Positions 1 through 13,900 of a stretch of DNA of 64,000 nt are shown here, in pieces. Numbering within the stretch: the stretch's first letter is position 1; each line of letters begins with the position of its first letter. The stretch is taken from positions 19,143,513-19,207,512 of the forward strand of contig CAIIXF020000004.1 of the NCBI GenBank assembly GCA_903813345.2, given 5' to 3'. The notes beneath the pieces were generated by a model that was given only the letters and a program-made list of their open reading frames with translations, ran no database searches and was not told where the DNA came from. Source of the DNA: Owenia fusiformis. Lineage: Eukaryota; Annelida; Polychaeta; Sabellida; Oweniidae. A program made the translations under genes and the position numbers.

Positions 1-1700
1 TCTTCTTTGTATTGGCAATAGTTTTAAAAGTGTCTTTATTATATTGTTCACACATAGAATATTGATGCCAAAACAATGGTTTATGTTGTCATAATGGATA
101 AACAAATGACCATAGTAACATGATTTATGCTTGAGTTGAAAATTTTATTATTACGCTTCTCTGATAAACTTTATTACGCTTCTCTGATATTACGCTTCTC
201 TGATACCAATCAATTAATATAAGACCAAGAAAGTAAGTCAAAATAGGATTCATCGCCTAGAAAGTACATGGTAACCATGGGAACGAGTGTTTATGGTATG
301 CTAACCAACATGAAGAATTTAATTTATCAGTATATCTAGATGGTTGACATACTCTTCTTTGTATTGGCAATACATATACCTACTTTTAACCATTATTAAG
401 ACGTGAGGCCATTAAAACAATCTTATCATATTGTTAATATATGGAATATTGATGCCAAAGCAAGGGTTATGACGTCATAATGTATATGTAAATATAAAGC
501 TAATTAACATAATTTATGCAGGATGTGAAAGAACTTATTATTACGCTTCTTCTGATACCAATAATGCTAAGATTGCTTTAAAACAAAGAAAGTTACAGTC
601 CAAAACGTTTTTATTGCCTAAATTACTGAAAAGTTCACGGTAACCATGGCAACGAGTTTTTATGTTATTCTAACCAACACGCAGCCTTCAATATCAGTAT
701 ATCCGAAAAGCTGACATACTCTTGCTTGTATTGGCACTGTATTTACCTACTTTCATCCATTTTTAAGAAGTTTAACTAATAAAACACTGTTATTTTATTG
801 TGAATATATGGAAAATCGAGGCCAAAAGAAGGGCTATGACATCATAATGGAAACGCAAATGAGCCAATTAACATAATTTATGCTTGCGGTGAAAGAACTT
901 ATTATTACGCTTCTTCTGATACCAATAATGCTAATATTGCTTAAAAACAAAGAAAGTTACAGTCCAAAAAGTATTTATTGCCTACATTGCTGAAAAGTTC
1001 ACAGTAACCATGGAAACGAGATTTTATGATATTCTATCCCACATGCAACCTTCAATATCAGTATATCCAAAAACCCGACATACTCTTGCTTGTATTGGCA
1101 CTGTATTTACCTACTTTCATCCATTTTTAAGAAGTTTAACTAATAAAACACTGTTATTTTATTGTAAATATATGGAAAATCGAGGCCTAAAGAAGGGCTA
1201 TGACGTCATAATGGAAACGCAAATGAGCCAATTAACATAATTTATGTTTGCGGTGAAAGAACTTATTATTACGCTTCTTCTGATACCAATAATGCTAAGA
1301 TTGCTTACAAACAAAAAAAGTTACAGTCCAAAACGTTTTTAATGCCTAAATTACTGAAAAGTTCACGGTAACCATGGCAACGAGTTTTTATGTTATTCTA
1401 ACCAACATGCAGCCTTCAATATCAGTATATCTGAAAAGCCGACATACTCTTGCTTGTATTGGCACTACATTTACCTACTTTTATCCATTTTCTAGAAGGT
1501 AACTAATAAAACACTGTTACTTTGTTGTAACTATATGGAAAATTGAGGCCAAAAGAAGGGTTATGACGTCAATGGATATGCAAATGAGCGAATTAACATA
1601 ATTTATGCTTGAGGTGAAAGAACTCATTATTACGCTTCAGCAGATACCAATAATGTGAAGATTTGTTAAAAATCGAGAAAGTTACAGTCTGAAATGTCTT
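1..1700. repeat. Tandem array, period about 363 bp
   Basis: About four and a half copies. A block containing ttattattacgcttc recurs at about 145, 536, 899, 1263 and 1626. The spacing is 363-364 bp except for the first, more diverged interval (391 bp). Each copy also carries gttcacggtaaccatgg and a tatgacgtcataatgga stretch with a CRE-like TGACGTCA core. The array runs off the left edge. Confidence 0.85.
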
Positions 1701-2099
1701 TACCACCAAGTAAGAAATTTAAAAAGTGGGCGTGGCTTTTGCGTCCCGTTTCCATAGTGATCGGCCATTTTTCAATTTTTATTATTGTCATTTTTGAAAT
1801 CTACATATTCATATTATGATAGTCAGGTATGATTCATGCGGTTGCAAGCTATCTTAATTAAGGTCAACAAATAAGGCCTTTTTGCTGGATCTCCCACTCG
1901 CCTATAAAGCAAAAGTACAAAAACATATACGAGATATATAAAAACCCAAAATAAAGGTAGTATACATTATGATGAAAGGACAAGGTTACATTTAAAGTGT
2001 GGTGCACATAAATGAATGATAAATGAATAACACAAGAAAAATGATGGCCATTTTCAAAATGGTTGCTCACTTGCCAAATTATCATAAGACAGTGTACCA

Positions 2100-2330
2100 T
2101 GCTTATGAATATTCACATATCCAATATGAACAAAATCGCTCTATTACTTTTTGAGTTTTAGTAAAAAAAAAGTAAAATAACGCACATAAAATGGCGGCCA
2201 TTTTCAAGCCTTAGTCTAGCCAAGTTTCAAAACACAGTGTGCCATGCTAATAAGTAGTCACATATCAAATATGAACAATATCGCTCCACTACTTTTCAAG
2301 TTATAGCAAAAATTGTAAAATAGCGTGTAA
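2100..2330. repeat. Two copies of the ~145-bp aaatcgctccactact repeat unit
   Basis: Units contain accatgcttatgaatattc, tatgaacaaaatcgctc and aaaatggcggccattttc. They are related to the tandem units at 31,450-32,180 and to a single unit at about 3,575-3,660. Confidence 0.7.
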
Positions 2331-2410
2331 AAGCCGACATTTTTCAAGATGGCTGCCATGTGTTTCTTAAATATTTAAATGTTAGCTTTATTAATGTTCT
2401 ATATACTTTT

Positions 2411-2479
2411 TTCGAGGTCTCCTCTGCCAAAGGCAGCGCAAAGTAGGAGCGTAGTGACTACTTTGCGGGAGACCTCGAA
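2411..2479. other. Perfect three-way-junction inverted repeat
   Basis: 2411-2422 pairs perfectly with 2468-2479 (12 bp). Inside, 2424-2428 pairs with 2432-2436 (5 bp, 3-nt loop) and 2437-2446 pairs with 2458-2467 (10 bp, 11-nt loop). The three stems abut with a single unpaired base at 2423. It could be a transposon end or a structured RNA. I do not recognise it as a tRNA. Confidence 0.7.
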
Positions 2480-2739
2480 CCATTGATCACGTTTGCTCCT
2501 GTAATTATTCATTTCTTCACCTCTTTAAAATGTGATTTCAATCAGTTGATCAAATTTTCGGACTTTGACCTCAAATTCAAATATTAATAAAAAAAAAAAA
2601 ACTAGAAAAACAGCAACTCCACGGAGTAGCAAATCCCACCGAACAAAACATATTATGCTTATTATAGCTAGTGTAAATGTTAAAATGTTTGTGCACTTTG
2701 TGATAGAAGCATGAAATTTGGCACAAAGTTAGTTTATAC

Positions 2740-3300
2740 CATTGTGAACTAGGCATCATCATATAAAATTTGAACCAAATCCGTTCACTGGTATATGAGT
2801 TATCAAAGATTACGTTTTTTACGAAAATTGGCTGCCATCTTGAAAATTATTTCTTGAACAGAGCTACTGTGTCCCAAGGCATAATCGTATAAAATTTCAA
2901 CCAAATCTGTTTACTGGTATTTGAGTTATCAAAGATTACGTTTTTTACGAAAAATTGCCGCCATTTTGAAATTAAGCGGCCATCTTGAAAAAATTTCGTC
3001 GAACATAGCTACTGTGTCCCTAAGCATCATCATATAAAATTTGAACCAAATACGTTCACTGGTATTTGGGTTATCAAAGATTACATATTTTTACGAAAAA
3101 TGGCCGCCATTTTGAAATTGAGCGGCCATCGTGAAAATTTCTTTTTGTGCGAAACTACTTTGTCCCTAGGCATCAGCATATAAAATTTGAACCAAATCCG
3201 TCAACTTGTATTTGAGTTATGAACGATTACATTTTTTACGAAAAAATGGTGGCCATTTTGAATGGAGCGGCCATATTGAAAATTCCTTCTCGAGCAGAGG
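2740..3300. repeat. Tandem ~140-bp units with tgagttatcaaagattacg
   Basis: Four copies of a unit containing aaccaaatccgttcactgg, tgagttatcaaagattac and aatggccgccattttgaa begin near 2772, 2899, 3041 and 3192. Similar sequence recurs at about 56,690 and 60,680. Confidence 0.75.
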
Positions 3301-3664
3301 TCCTACACTCATAAGGCATAAGCCTTATCACCTGTGATGTCACACACGTGTTGCCACATCAACAACTAAACAAACATTTAGACTTCACTGATTGGTTTAA
3401 AGATTCTTTTTTGGCATCATTTGTGACGTCATAAACATGTTACCCACCAACAACTAAACAAATAACAAATAAGTGTATAGGTTCGTTCAGTGCCATGCTC
3501 TTGAATCAGTTATAAACAGGGATAATCAACAGATATATTTTTCAAAATAGCCACCATCTACTAAATGTGCCATGAGACAGACGTGCCATGCTTATAGTAT
3601 TCACACACTAAATATGAACAAAATCGCTCCACTACTTTTCGAGTTATAGTAAAATACGTTTAAA

Positions 3665-4030
3665 TATTCATCTGTTTTAGTGGTTCAATTTTCATATCAC
3701 CCTTATGTATCTAATAATAATAAAATATGTCCAGTAAAAGAAAATTTTTATCTGTCCAATACAAGAAAAGATATTGAACTTTTTGTGATTTTATAAAATG
3801 GGGTCTATGAAGAATCTCTCCGAACTATAGAAGTCACAATTTTAAAAGAAATTAAATTTTCAATGTTGATAAACAATTTTCAAAACCATATTTCTAGATG
3901 TACTTTTACTTGTAGATTTCAAATATGACATCACTTTGACTGAATTTTGAAAATTTAATGCAAAAATCAAGATTATATCTACTCGCTTCTAGCATATTGT
4001 ATTTTGAAGAATAGTTTTTAATAAAAATGT
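3665..4030. repeat. Dispersed ~350-bp repeat, second copy at 54036-54370
   Basis: It shares long stretches such as caattttcatatcaccctta and aaatatgtccagtaaaagaa with the copy at 54036-54370, in the same orientation. Class unknown. Confidence 0.7.
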
Positions 4031-4197
4031 GCATTCAGCAGTTATACTTTTTAGCACCTATGTTGACAGACCAATGGGCAGACAGACCTACACACTGTTT
4101 ATAATACACACTACCCTAGCCCATAGTTTAGCCTGTATACTTTGCAAATGGAGGATGTTTGTTCACCTCCATATATCTGAAGGTATAATATGAGGTT

Positions 4198-4315
4198 ATA
4201 TAATGGTTGATTCTGTATATCGTGTTTATACTCAAGTGAGTATATGATATATTCATGAGTGACCGAAGGGAATGAGTGAATATATCATATACTCACGAGA
4301 ATCAACCATTATATG
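4198..4315. repeat. Long palindrome (about 118 bp)
   Basis: The left arm atataatggttgattct pairs with the right arm agaatcaaccattatat. The inner arms (gtgagtatatgatatattca) pair around a short loop near 4262. It looks like a miniature fold-back element. Confidence 0.75.
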
Positions 4316-4369
4316 ATCTTATTATCCCACCCTAATCTTTAATCAATAAAAGGTTAATCTAAATTCAGC

Positions 4370-4465
4370 AGTTGTATATTGAGTCGAAAAGTTGTATACG
4401 CGGCCCAGGAGTTGTATACGCTATCCAGGAGTTGTATATCGTTCTCAAGAGTTGTATACGATGAG
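4370..4465. repeat. Short minisatellite of gttgtata(c/t) units
   Basis: Units of about 20-22 bp (aggagttgtatacg variants) are repeated about four times. Confidence 0.6.
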
Positions 4466-4749
4466 TGTTGGTTTTATATTGCAGTTATACAATGCTATTA
4501 TACAATCATATAAAGCACTTAGGGTAGTATAATAAATTTTACATATATTCCAAGTGTTCTACTATGTATTGTAGAGATTCATCGAGCAGTTTGCATTGTA
4601 TACTACCAGAAGAGCCCTATAGGCAAAGATAGAGAATACCTGCTCCATTTGCAACTTCCCTGAAGCCTGTATCCATTTTAAAGAAATACAGGCTACATTA
4701 GGGTAGGGTAGTGTGAAATAAGAGAGTTCCTATAGAAAGCTATATTTAC

Positions 4750-4929
4750 CTGGAACAAGGTCAGTGTTATAGCTGACATCAGCATAGTGTGTCTTCACCT
4801 CCTTTGGTACAAAGCTGACCTTGTACTGGCTCTGTGCATTACTTATCTTCTCTACCTCATGGGGCACTAGCTGGTCACCTGACCTGACTTTGATCTCCAG
4901 ATTGCCCTCTCCAGCCTCAGAGGCATCAA
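4750..4929 (-). CDS. FLN: Filamin exon E36 (type 1 variant, 180 bp), last in window
   Basis: Phase 1 to 1. It reads VDASEAGEGNLEIKVRSGDQ and ends HYADVSYNTDLVPG. It is four codons longer than the standard type 1 exon. No further exon is recognisable between here and the left edge, so the gene continues beyond the window. Confidence 0.9.
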
Positions 4930-7900
4930 CTGGAACATAAAAGCACCATTGAGTAATAGCCTATAAAGTGACCACTTGTTCAAATTGCAATATAAAGTGG
5001 GTATATATGGATGGAATCAGCACAGGAATAAAGAAAACAGAAAAGATATCACTCTTACTGTGAGAAAATAACAGAAAAATAATGACATATAAGTTAAATA
5101 TTAGAGTTTTTAATATTCAAGGCTGAGATTTCATGCATATCAACATTTTCCAACTGATATATAAGCAAGTTGGTATGTTGAACACACACCTGTTTTATGA
5201 TGATTTTTCCCATATTTCAGATCATCATTGAACCAAGAATCTACCACATCTGTTTTTGATCCTTTCTTTTTACTATCTGCTATCAATATTTGGTCATGAT
5301 TTGAATTTGAAATGCTGCGGTTGCTTGATGAAAAGTTGCTGTATAGTGGCTCCTGATTTGTTACATTCTGATTTCCATCGTTTTCAAATACTGCTTCCGT
5401 GAATCTTCTCCTAGTGATTGGCGTGACATGATGGCGATGTGTTTCACCATCTTGGGAAACGGATAACTTTTTACGAGTATGAGGTGAAGAAATATGATGA
5501 TTGGTTGAATGCACAGATGTTGATTTCATTGGAGCTAAACTAGATGTCGTATTGACACTTTCTGGTGGCATGTGTATACTTTTATGTCTTATATTGACAC
5601 TTTCTGGTGGCATGTGTATACTTTTATGTCTTATATTGACACTTTCTGGTGGCATGTGTATACTTTTATGTCTTATATTGACACTTTCGGGTAGAATATT
5701 TACACTTTCAGAACTTATTGTGTCCGAGGAATCACCACGGATCAAGCCTGATTGATAGACTTTTCGTTTTTGATATGGAGTTAGTCGCACATTACTAGAT
5801 GATTCCAGCAACTTTTGATTGGAAGCACTTTTAGGCATTGGGCAAGGTGGTGCTAGGGTATGAACTGTCTTGGTAGGACTTTGTGACCTGTTGTGTCCAG
5901 TTTTATATGTCCTTTTATAATGAAAATTAGGACTTTTGGGGATATCAACCCAAACAGGCACATCAGTCCTCTGTGATCCCGAATTTCCAGATTTCTGGAA
6001 TTCAGAGATGAAAGTCCTTTGTAAACGAGGAGATAACGTCCCTTTTGGCTGTTGGGAATAAAACTGTGATTTGGAAAAATGATCTGATGTATCCATAGCA
6101 ATGGGTGATTTGGGTATTTTGCTCCAAATATCCTTTCTCAAAATATAGTTCCTTGAAGGAGTTAGCTGTTGTAAAGATGATTTATTTCCTTTATCAGAAT
6201 CTATTCTCACTCGCTTATCATGTTTTGGTGATGTGCCCCTTTTCAAAATAGGTAAAGATTTTTGTCTCTTAAAATAAGCCTCTTTTTCCAATTTTGTTGC
6301 TCCAAACTCATCATCTGTACTAAAATAAAATGTCTCTGATTTTATTTCCTGACTTTTATTTTTAATTTGATTCCCAGAACTTTTCACATCATGACTGCTA
6401 TTTTCAAATTTTCCATTTTCAGTCTTAACTATTTTATAGCCGAGTTGTCTAACTGCATCAATAGATGGCTCAGGTTTCAGTATGTTTGATTTTAATTCTC
6501 TGTCAGTTGAATCAATATGTTCTACAATATTGTAATTCTTAATAGACAATCCAATTTGTTCTGATACTGAATCAGTGTTTTCAGTATGATGTGTTATATT
6601 TCCAGAATTTTGGTCTATGTTAATAGTCTGTTTTCTCTCAATTTGTGGTGATGAAGGCATCCTTGCTTTATAATTATTAAAATCTGTGACTGCTCAGCAA
6701 TGTCCCTTAACATATAGAAGAAGGATATTACCCAGGGATCTTTACTACATCATGTGACATGTCTTGAGCAATCAGAACTGTTTATGGTTTATGGTTAGAT
6801 GTTGTATTAAGTTTACATATTGTTGAATCTCTTTCTGCCATTTCATGTCTAAATATGTTGTATTTCAAGTAAAAGTCAATGTACAATATAGTTTTCTACA
6901 GCATGATAAAGGTTTAGGCAAATGTATCAGTTTACATAATTGGCAGAGGAAAATATATAAGCAAACTCCCAGAGTTCATTAAAATAAAGTGTCAATATTA
7001 ATCCATACAGTCCTTGCATCCTTTCTAATTATTCACTTTGAATCTGCTTGCAAATCTTTTGGAGGTTTGTGGGACTGGAAATTATGCTCTCATGAAACAT
7101 TCCAAGATAATTTAAAACAGCTAAAAGTCCAGCATTACTTGATGAATCAAAAAGTGAAAGAAACAGAATGTTCCTGTTTGATGAAATATTAACCCATAGA
7201 GTCCAATTGATATTCAGGATGAAATTATGAATATGTCATTATTGTACATTCCTGAGTATTTTTATGACAATATAGTGACAATGAGGTGACAGGTCAGTAG
7301 CATTATAATAGCTGCCAAAACTATGCATGGTCATGTATCTGAACACAAAACACATAATGAAGAGTGTGGAATCAGCAAGGAATAAGAAACAATAGCTCAG
7401 TTTGCAGTAAAGATTTTGGGGTCACTAGGTAGACAAAAATTTTCTGCATCAATTCAAATATGTCAGGTGTCTTACTAATTTGTAAACAAATGATTTGAGC
7501 ATTAATAGCTCCCAAGAATAACAATTTAAAAGCTGCTTTGATTATTCTATAACATCATTAGTACATACTGTATTTGCTATAGTTCATCATGAGAGCAAAA
7601 TGTATACAGTTCCACACAGCATCCTTAGAGGTATATGGGAGCTTTATCTACTGTAGAATCTTTATAAACAGGGCGTCACAAAAAGTGTATACTATATGAT
7701 ATGGGAATAACTCATTTTCCTTCATCAAAAAAGCTGGACTGTTCACATGATAAAGATTTCATTTTCAAAAAAGCAGTTTAAAATTCATAGAAACTAATTG
7801 TAAATTACTCACTGAAAATGTGATATTTTTTTTAGATAATACACCTCTACTAAAGGACGATTCTCGGTTTGGAGAACAGTCTCCTGGGCTAATATTTTTT

Positions 7901-10900
7901 TTCATGAAAAATATAGAAATATTACCCAAATTAAACTATGAATATTCAAAAGAGGACATTTAAATCTACAAGATGTAAAAATAACAAATTGGTCTGAAGC
8001 AGGGATAACGCTCAATTAGACCGATTCAATAAAATACAAGTCTCGATTTGGGGAAAGAAGTTCATCAGTGTACTGCGCTAATATTTTTTTGCGAAAAATC
8101 TAGAAATATTACCCAAATTAAATTATGACAATTCAAAAGAAGCCATTCAAATCTATATTATGTAAAAAAATCAAATTTGTCCGAAGCAGGGATAATGCTC
8201 ATTTAAATTGATGCACTTCGTTCTCCAAACCGAGAATCGTCCTTTCAAATAAAATTCGAAAATAATTGAAGACTCAAAAATAACCATTTGAAATCAAAAT
8301 TAGTTTTGAGTATTACTATTTGATACCAATGGGTAAGACCACAATAGAAGCCAAAGTGGAATAAACTTTACACGAGGCCTTTAACCTTTAAGAAACCTTT
8401 AAATCAGACTGGTGAAATAGGCATGACCAGGTATTTTAGAAGACACTACCTGGTAGATAGATGTACATACCAATGAATGTGCTCTGTTCCATTAGCAGGC
8501 TGGGTGTGGTGAAATCAAACACCCGTACTTTGCGTGCATCATAGGCTCTCACTGAGAAGGGACTTGCCTGTATCGCCATGCGAGCATATTGGGCATCTAT
8601 TCTATGGACTCCTGAAGTACACAGAATTTGGAATTTGATATACCTTGCCTAGCTGTGTGTGAATAATATTTAAATGCATATCTGTTCTTGTAGACAAATA
8701 TTACCATTATATAATGTCAATTGCGTTCACTCAAAACATTATACACAAAAGAGAAATATTTGATGATATAATAAAACAAGTTGAGTCACTTACCTACTTC
8801 ATTACATTGGTATTCAACTTCAAATGTATTGTCTCCATTGTTGATGATCTGGTTTGGGACTTCTTTACCAGATGGCGCTGTAAACAATGCTTGGAGCTTA
8901 AAATATGTTACACTTTCAATCTGTAATATATTTTGTAGTATGACGTTTGTTTAAGGCGAAATTCTAATTCTAAAATAGTAGAAAGTGATATAATATTGCT
9001 CTTATAATAATGCAGATTATGATGTGTCCTGAAAAAAGTTTAACAAGGAGACTGGTAGATAATAGTAAAAACTCCGCAGAATACATGTGTATTAAAAACA
9101 TTTATAAAATGACTCAAGTTATATAATACTATTTTAGTACTATAGTAGAAAAACAAGGCATTAACATGACAAAATGTCACCACCAAGTTGCTCACAATAT
9201 TGTTAGTTCAATCTTAAGTAAGATTTGAATTTCTAAGTACTTGTAGATGATTTTGAAAAAATAAATTGGTGAATTTGAAGCAAGTTGAAAAAATACCCTT
9301 TTAGACCCTGAGAAGGTCGCTGAAGGTGAAATCTCAGATTTGAACTTCTGAGAACTTGTAGATGATCTTGAGAAAAAATTGGTCAATTTGAAGCAAGATG
9401 AAAAAATACCATTTTGACCTTGAGAAGGTCATTGAAGGTCAAATCTTTTTTGACCTTGAGAATGTCATTGAAGGTCAAATCTATAGCTGGTTTTGAACTT
9501 TTGAGAACTTGTAGTAGATGATTTTGAAAAAAAATTGGTAAATTTGAAGCAAGTTGAAGAAAGACCTTTTTGAACTTTTTTGAACTTGAAACGGTCATTG
9601 AATGTCAAATCTCAAATCTTAAGTCAGATTTGAACATCTGATAACTTGTAGATGATTGTGAAAAAATTGGTCAATTTGAAAAAATACCTTTTTTGACTTT
9701 GAAAAGGTCATTGAAGGTCAAATCTTAAATATAAAGTCAGATTTGAACTTCTGAAAACTTGTAGAAAATTTTGAGTTTAAACAGTATTTGTTAAGTTATT
9801 GAAAGTTGTAAGAATTTGTTACAGATGCCCAATGCCCACCACCATAAAAACGGAGACCATAACAATATGTCACCACTTTTTGGTGGTGACATAACAAAGC
9901 AAAGATAAATATTAGTATTTAAGAAGTTAGTAAGCGACTATTTTTATTATAACTAACAAGCAACAAAAAGCAAGCAGCATGCACCAATCAATCTAAATGG
10001 ACCAAGTCTTTCTAAAACATGCACACATGTTCACTGAATGATATTGCATGTGTATGATTGTTTCTGGATCTAACTATATTGTATCACCATTCTTTCCTAA
10101 TTGAGGTTGAAATCCCAGTCCAATTAGGAGAACACAACTTTTTTAGAGGAAAATTAATAGTTGAAATAAAACAATGTGCGTAGCCACACATAGTCATAAC
10201 TAGACATAAATGAGTGAACAATATACACTCGTACATAAATGAGACAACACTCATACATAAATGAGGCAACAATACACTCATACATAAATGAGACAACAAT
10301 ACACTCATACATAAATGAGACAACAATAAACTCATACATAAATGAGACAACACTCATACATAAATGAGACAACACTCATACGTAAATGAGGCAACAATAC
10401 ACTCATACATAAATGAGACAACAATAAACTCATACATAAATGAGACAACACTCATACATAAATGAGACAACATTCATACGTAAATGAGCCAACAATTTCA
10501 AAATTTTAATTTTTCCCAAATTTTTCATTTTTTCGAAATTTCTCATTTTTTCAAAAAGATAATTTATGCTCTTGACCATGGTATAAGGTCGTTATTCACC
10601 AGTCAGAATGATATGGGTAATAATGGTATATTGTCATTTTGACAGCGTTGTCAGTTAGGGGGAAGTCTTGGATGAAATTCTACGTTTCGCAGAGTGGTAC
10701 ATAATTCTTTTTTTCAGGGGTTAGCCCCCCACCCCCCCAAAAACACCCCACCCGAGAAATAATTTTTTCATTTTCAATAACTTTAGATATCTTGATGTTT
10801 GTAAGTATCATACAGAGACATTATATATATGAAATATTTGCAAAATAAATGATGTGACTCCAATAGAATTTGAATAATATGTACCACAGGGGGCAAATTC

Positions 10901-13900
10901 ATGACCCATTTTCTTACTATTTAGAGCTCACTTTACCTCATACAACCTCAACCTCATACAGCTGGTTCAATTTCTGTATTATTGCAATAAGGTAAAATAA
11001 TAAATAAATTGAATCATACTATCATACTCATAAACATACATATCTTGATAGCAGCAAAAAGCAGAATATAAAACATAATTTCATTTAGCATTAATTTTGA
11101 ACAATCTAGTATAAATACATAATAAAAATCATTATGCCAGATATTGCAACCCAGGTTAATTTAGCCTTTTCATGGATTTGAAAACCTGCAAATTATAATA
11201 GCACACATACTGTAACAATATGTGCAACCTGGAAAGTACACAAAACAAAATAATAATATATTTTGATGAAGCTTTGCAAATTTCTAGTGCGAGTTGAACT
11301 ACCTGGGTTACATTATAATGGTTATATATAACAATATATAATACATTAAAATGAAAAATAATGGAATAAGTTAGGAATATAAAACATGTTGCTGATCAGT
11401 TATTAAGTCTAAATTGAAAATACTGTAAATGGCAGACACAAAGAGAAATAATGTGGACAAGGCAGTAAGCAGAATAAGCATTATTGTACAGTTCAATTAT
11501 TGGAAGTTTCCAATCAGTGATCCATTTGAAACATTATATTCCATGTGGACATCACTATTCAAATGCCCATTCCACACTAATTCACTCAACATCTCAATGA
11601 AGTTTTTAATTTTCTTGCATTTCTATAAAATTGAGAGTGTGAACATATCTTTACCTTTTCCTTGCTCATCCCATCATTTTCAAGCAGCAAAAGTTATGCA
11701 TACATTTTCTTTGAATAAATCAATATTTGAACAAAATCAATCAAATATAAATCAAAAACTAATATATCTAGTCTCTTGAATTATGCCACAAATAACATTT
11801 CAAGCACAATACAATGTATTTTTTCACATAAATATTAAGCAGAAGATTTCCCATAATGCATTTTTATATTTCAGCAGGTGATTATGAGATGAAACCTGTA
11901 AAACAATGTCTTTGAAGCTCATAGATGGCTATCTAGTGACACATATATGTGTCCCATAATGAACTTATGGCTATATTTACCCGAGATGCGTATATCAAGC
12001 TGCGCTGGGCCAAAACTAGTAGCATCAACCAAGAAGTTGACATCTTTGCCCACTGGGAAGAGTTCTAGTCCCTCTCCTGTGGCGAACACCAATGAGCCAT
12101 CTAATACACGTGTTGGTATGGGGCATGCTGAAGTATAGTATTAAAGGGTAATATGTAGCTTCCCATATGAAAATGGGTGGTTAACATGATGGAAGATTTA
12201 TGCTAGTTCCTACATTTGCAAACTGTAATATGCATGAAGGAATACTTTTTGAGAACTTCTTTTGACATTCATTACTTTTCATCATATTTGGCAGTCTTTT
12301 TTAAAAAAAAAAGTTGTTTCAAAAATAGGTTAAATGGTAAGACACACGATCGACCAACCAATAGACTGACAGATGGACCAACAGCTTCTCTTTATCCCTA
12401 CAAACTTTGTTAGGTTGTGGTTCAAACGAGTGACAGTTTTCATTTTACAAGAATTACTGATGGGAGATACGACACACAGATGGACATTTTTTAGAAAATA
12501 GATTGTAAGAAGAACTTAACATATATATTTTGATAACAATATTTCTAACATTTTACACTCTTATTCCTTTAACCAGCAGATGGGAAGCTGTGATGCATCA
12601 TTTCTTACCTGGGACCTTCAAGTAGTTGAAAGTGACATCAATAGAGTGATCGCCTGGCTCATTGGGGTTGTAGCTGAATAAATGTTTGTTGTTTCCAATA
12701 CTGTCCCGAGAGGAACGAACAAGATTACCCATAGGGCTTGTCACTTCTGCATCAATGTCTCCATATCCTGCTTCTGATGCATCAACTGTAATATTGAATA
12801 AGGAAGGCTGAGAATTAATTAGGGGGGTTAACATGTATGCGTTGTACCTTTAAATTTTACCATTTGTAAAAAGGTTAAACAATTGTTGGAAACTGATTCT
12901 GTTTTCATAATATTTTGATAACATGAGTATAGTAGGTGGCTAAATACTGTGTGGTTTCCTTTAACTCTTGTGGCGTACCCATCTTTTTATGAAAGGTAAA
13001 TAACATCTATTTCGATGTTTAAGGATGCTTGTATTCTACAAATGTTCCCCTGGCCCTATGATTGTACTAAAATGACAAAAATCAGGCAAATTCTAACTTT
13101 AGAGAATTAGAGAAAAATACCATTATTCATTTATCTCCCTTTCTTACCTGTAAAGTGCATATCTTTTTTTAAGAAGCCAGTGAAATCAACATTTATGACC
13201 TTGACCTTGGTGACATCAAACACCTGGCAGGTAAAAGGAGAACCAATCACATTTGCACCTCCATATGTCACTGCAACAACATGGCCACCAACAACCTTTG
13301 GTGTGAATTCTCCAATATAGATGTCACCCCGTATTCCAACAACTGTATCCAGATTGTCACCTGTTGGATCTGAAAACACAGGAAAGATGCTCTTATTATA
13401 ACTTACAAAATAAACAAGTGAATCAATTTAAAGAAATCAGAGAAGACAAATCCTTCAATGTAGCAATTATTGCAGGTTGATATCTCACATTGATGTGAAA
13501 ACGTTGATGCATTGTATATTACAATGTGTTGTATTGAAACCTGTGAATTTGTGTTGTGCAACTTAAAGACTCAGATAGAAATAAGGGCAAAAAGATACAT
13601 AGTTTTCCTCTGATGTCCCGATTTGTACATTTGTAAAAAAATAATGTTTGGCCCCTATGAGTTGTGTTCCAGATTGTACTGTAGCCTGACTTATCATTAT
13701 ACTAAGGTTTAAATAAATATATCTGTCAAATTAAGAAAATAAGTATAAAAGAACAATATGTGTGATTTTGTTTTTTTCTAATTTGTACAATGACATTCCT
13801 TCTAAATGACATTATTTAAGTCATGTAAGGGTGTCAACTACAATATGCACAAAAACTATTTCAATAATAAATACAGAAAATCTCCATAATTTCATGATAC

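Noticed and set aside
2411-2479. Possible tRNA
   Set aside because: The stems do not match tRNA arm lengths, there is no anticodon arm of 5 bp with a 7-nt loop, and A/B box consensus is absent.
5501-5755. 84-residue plus-strand ORF with a repeated hydrophobic peptide
   Set aside because: It is the antisense shadow of the 14-residue repeat in the large filamin exon.
10084-10375. Two overlapping minus-strand ORFs with LCMSV repeats
   Set aside because: Open frames produced by a short minisatellite; no start context or splice support.
11429-11779. 116-residue plus-strand ORF in a filamin intron
   Set aside because: No recognisable family, AT-driven composition, no supporting splice or promoter signal.
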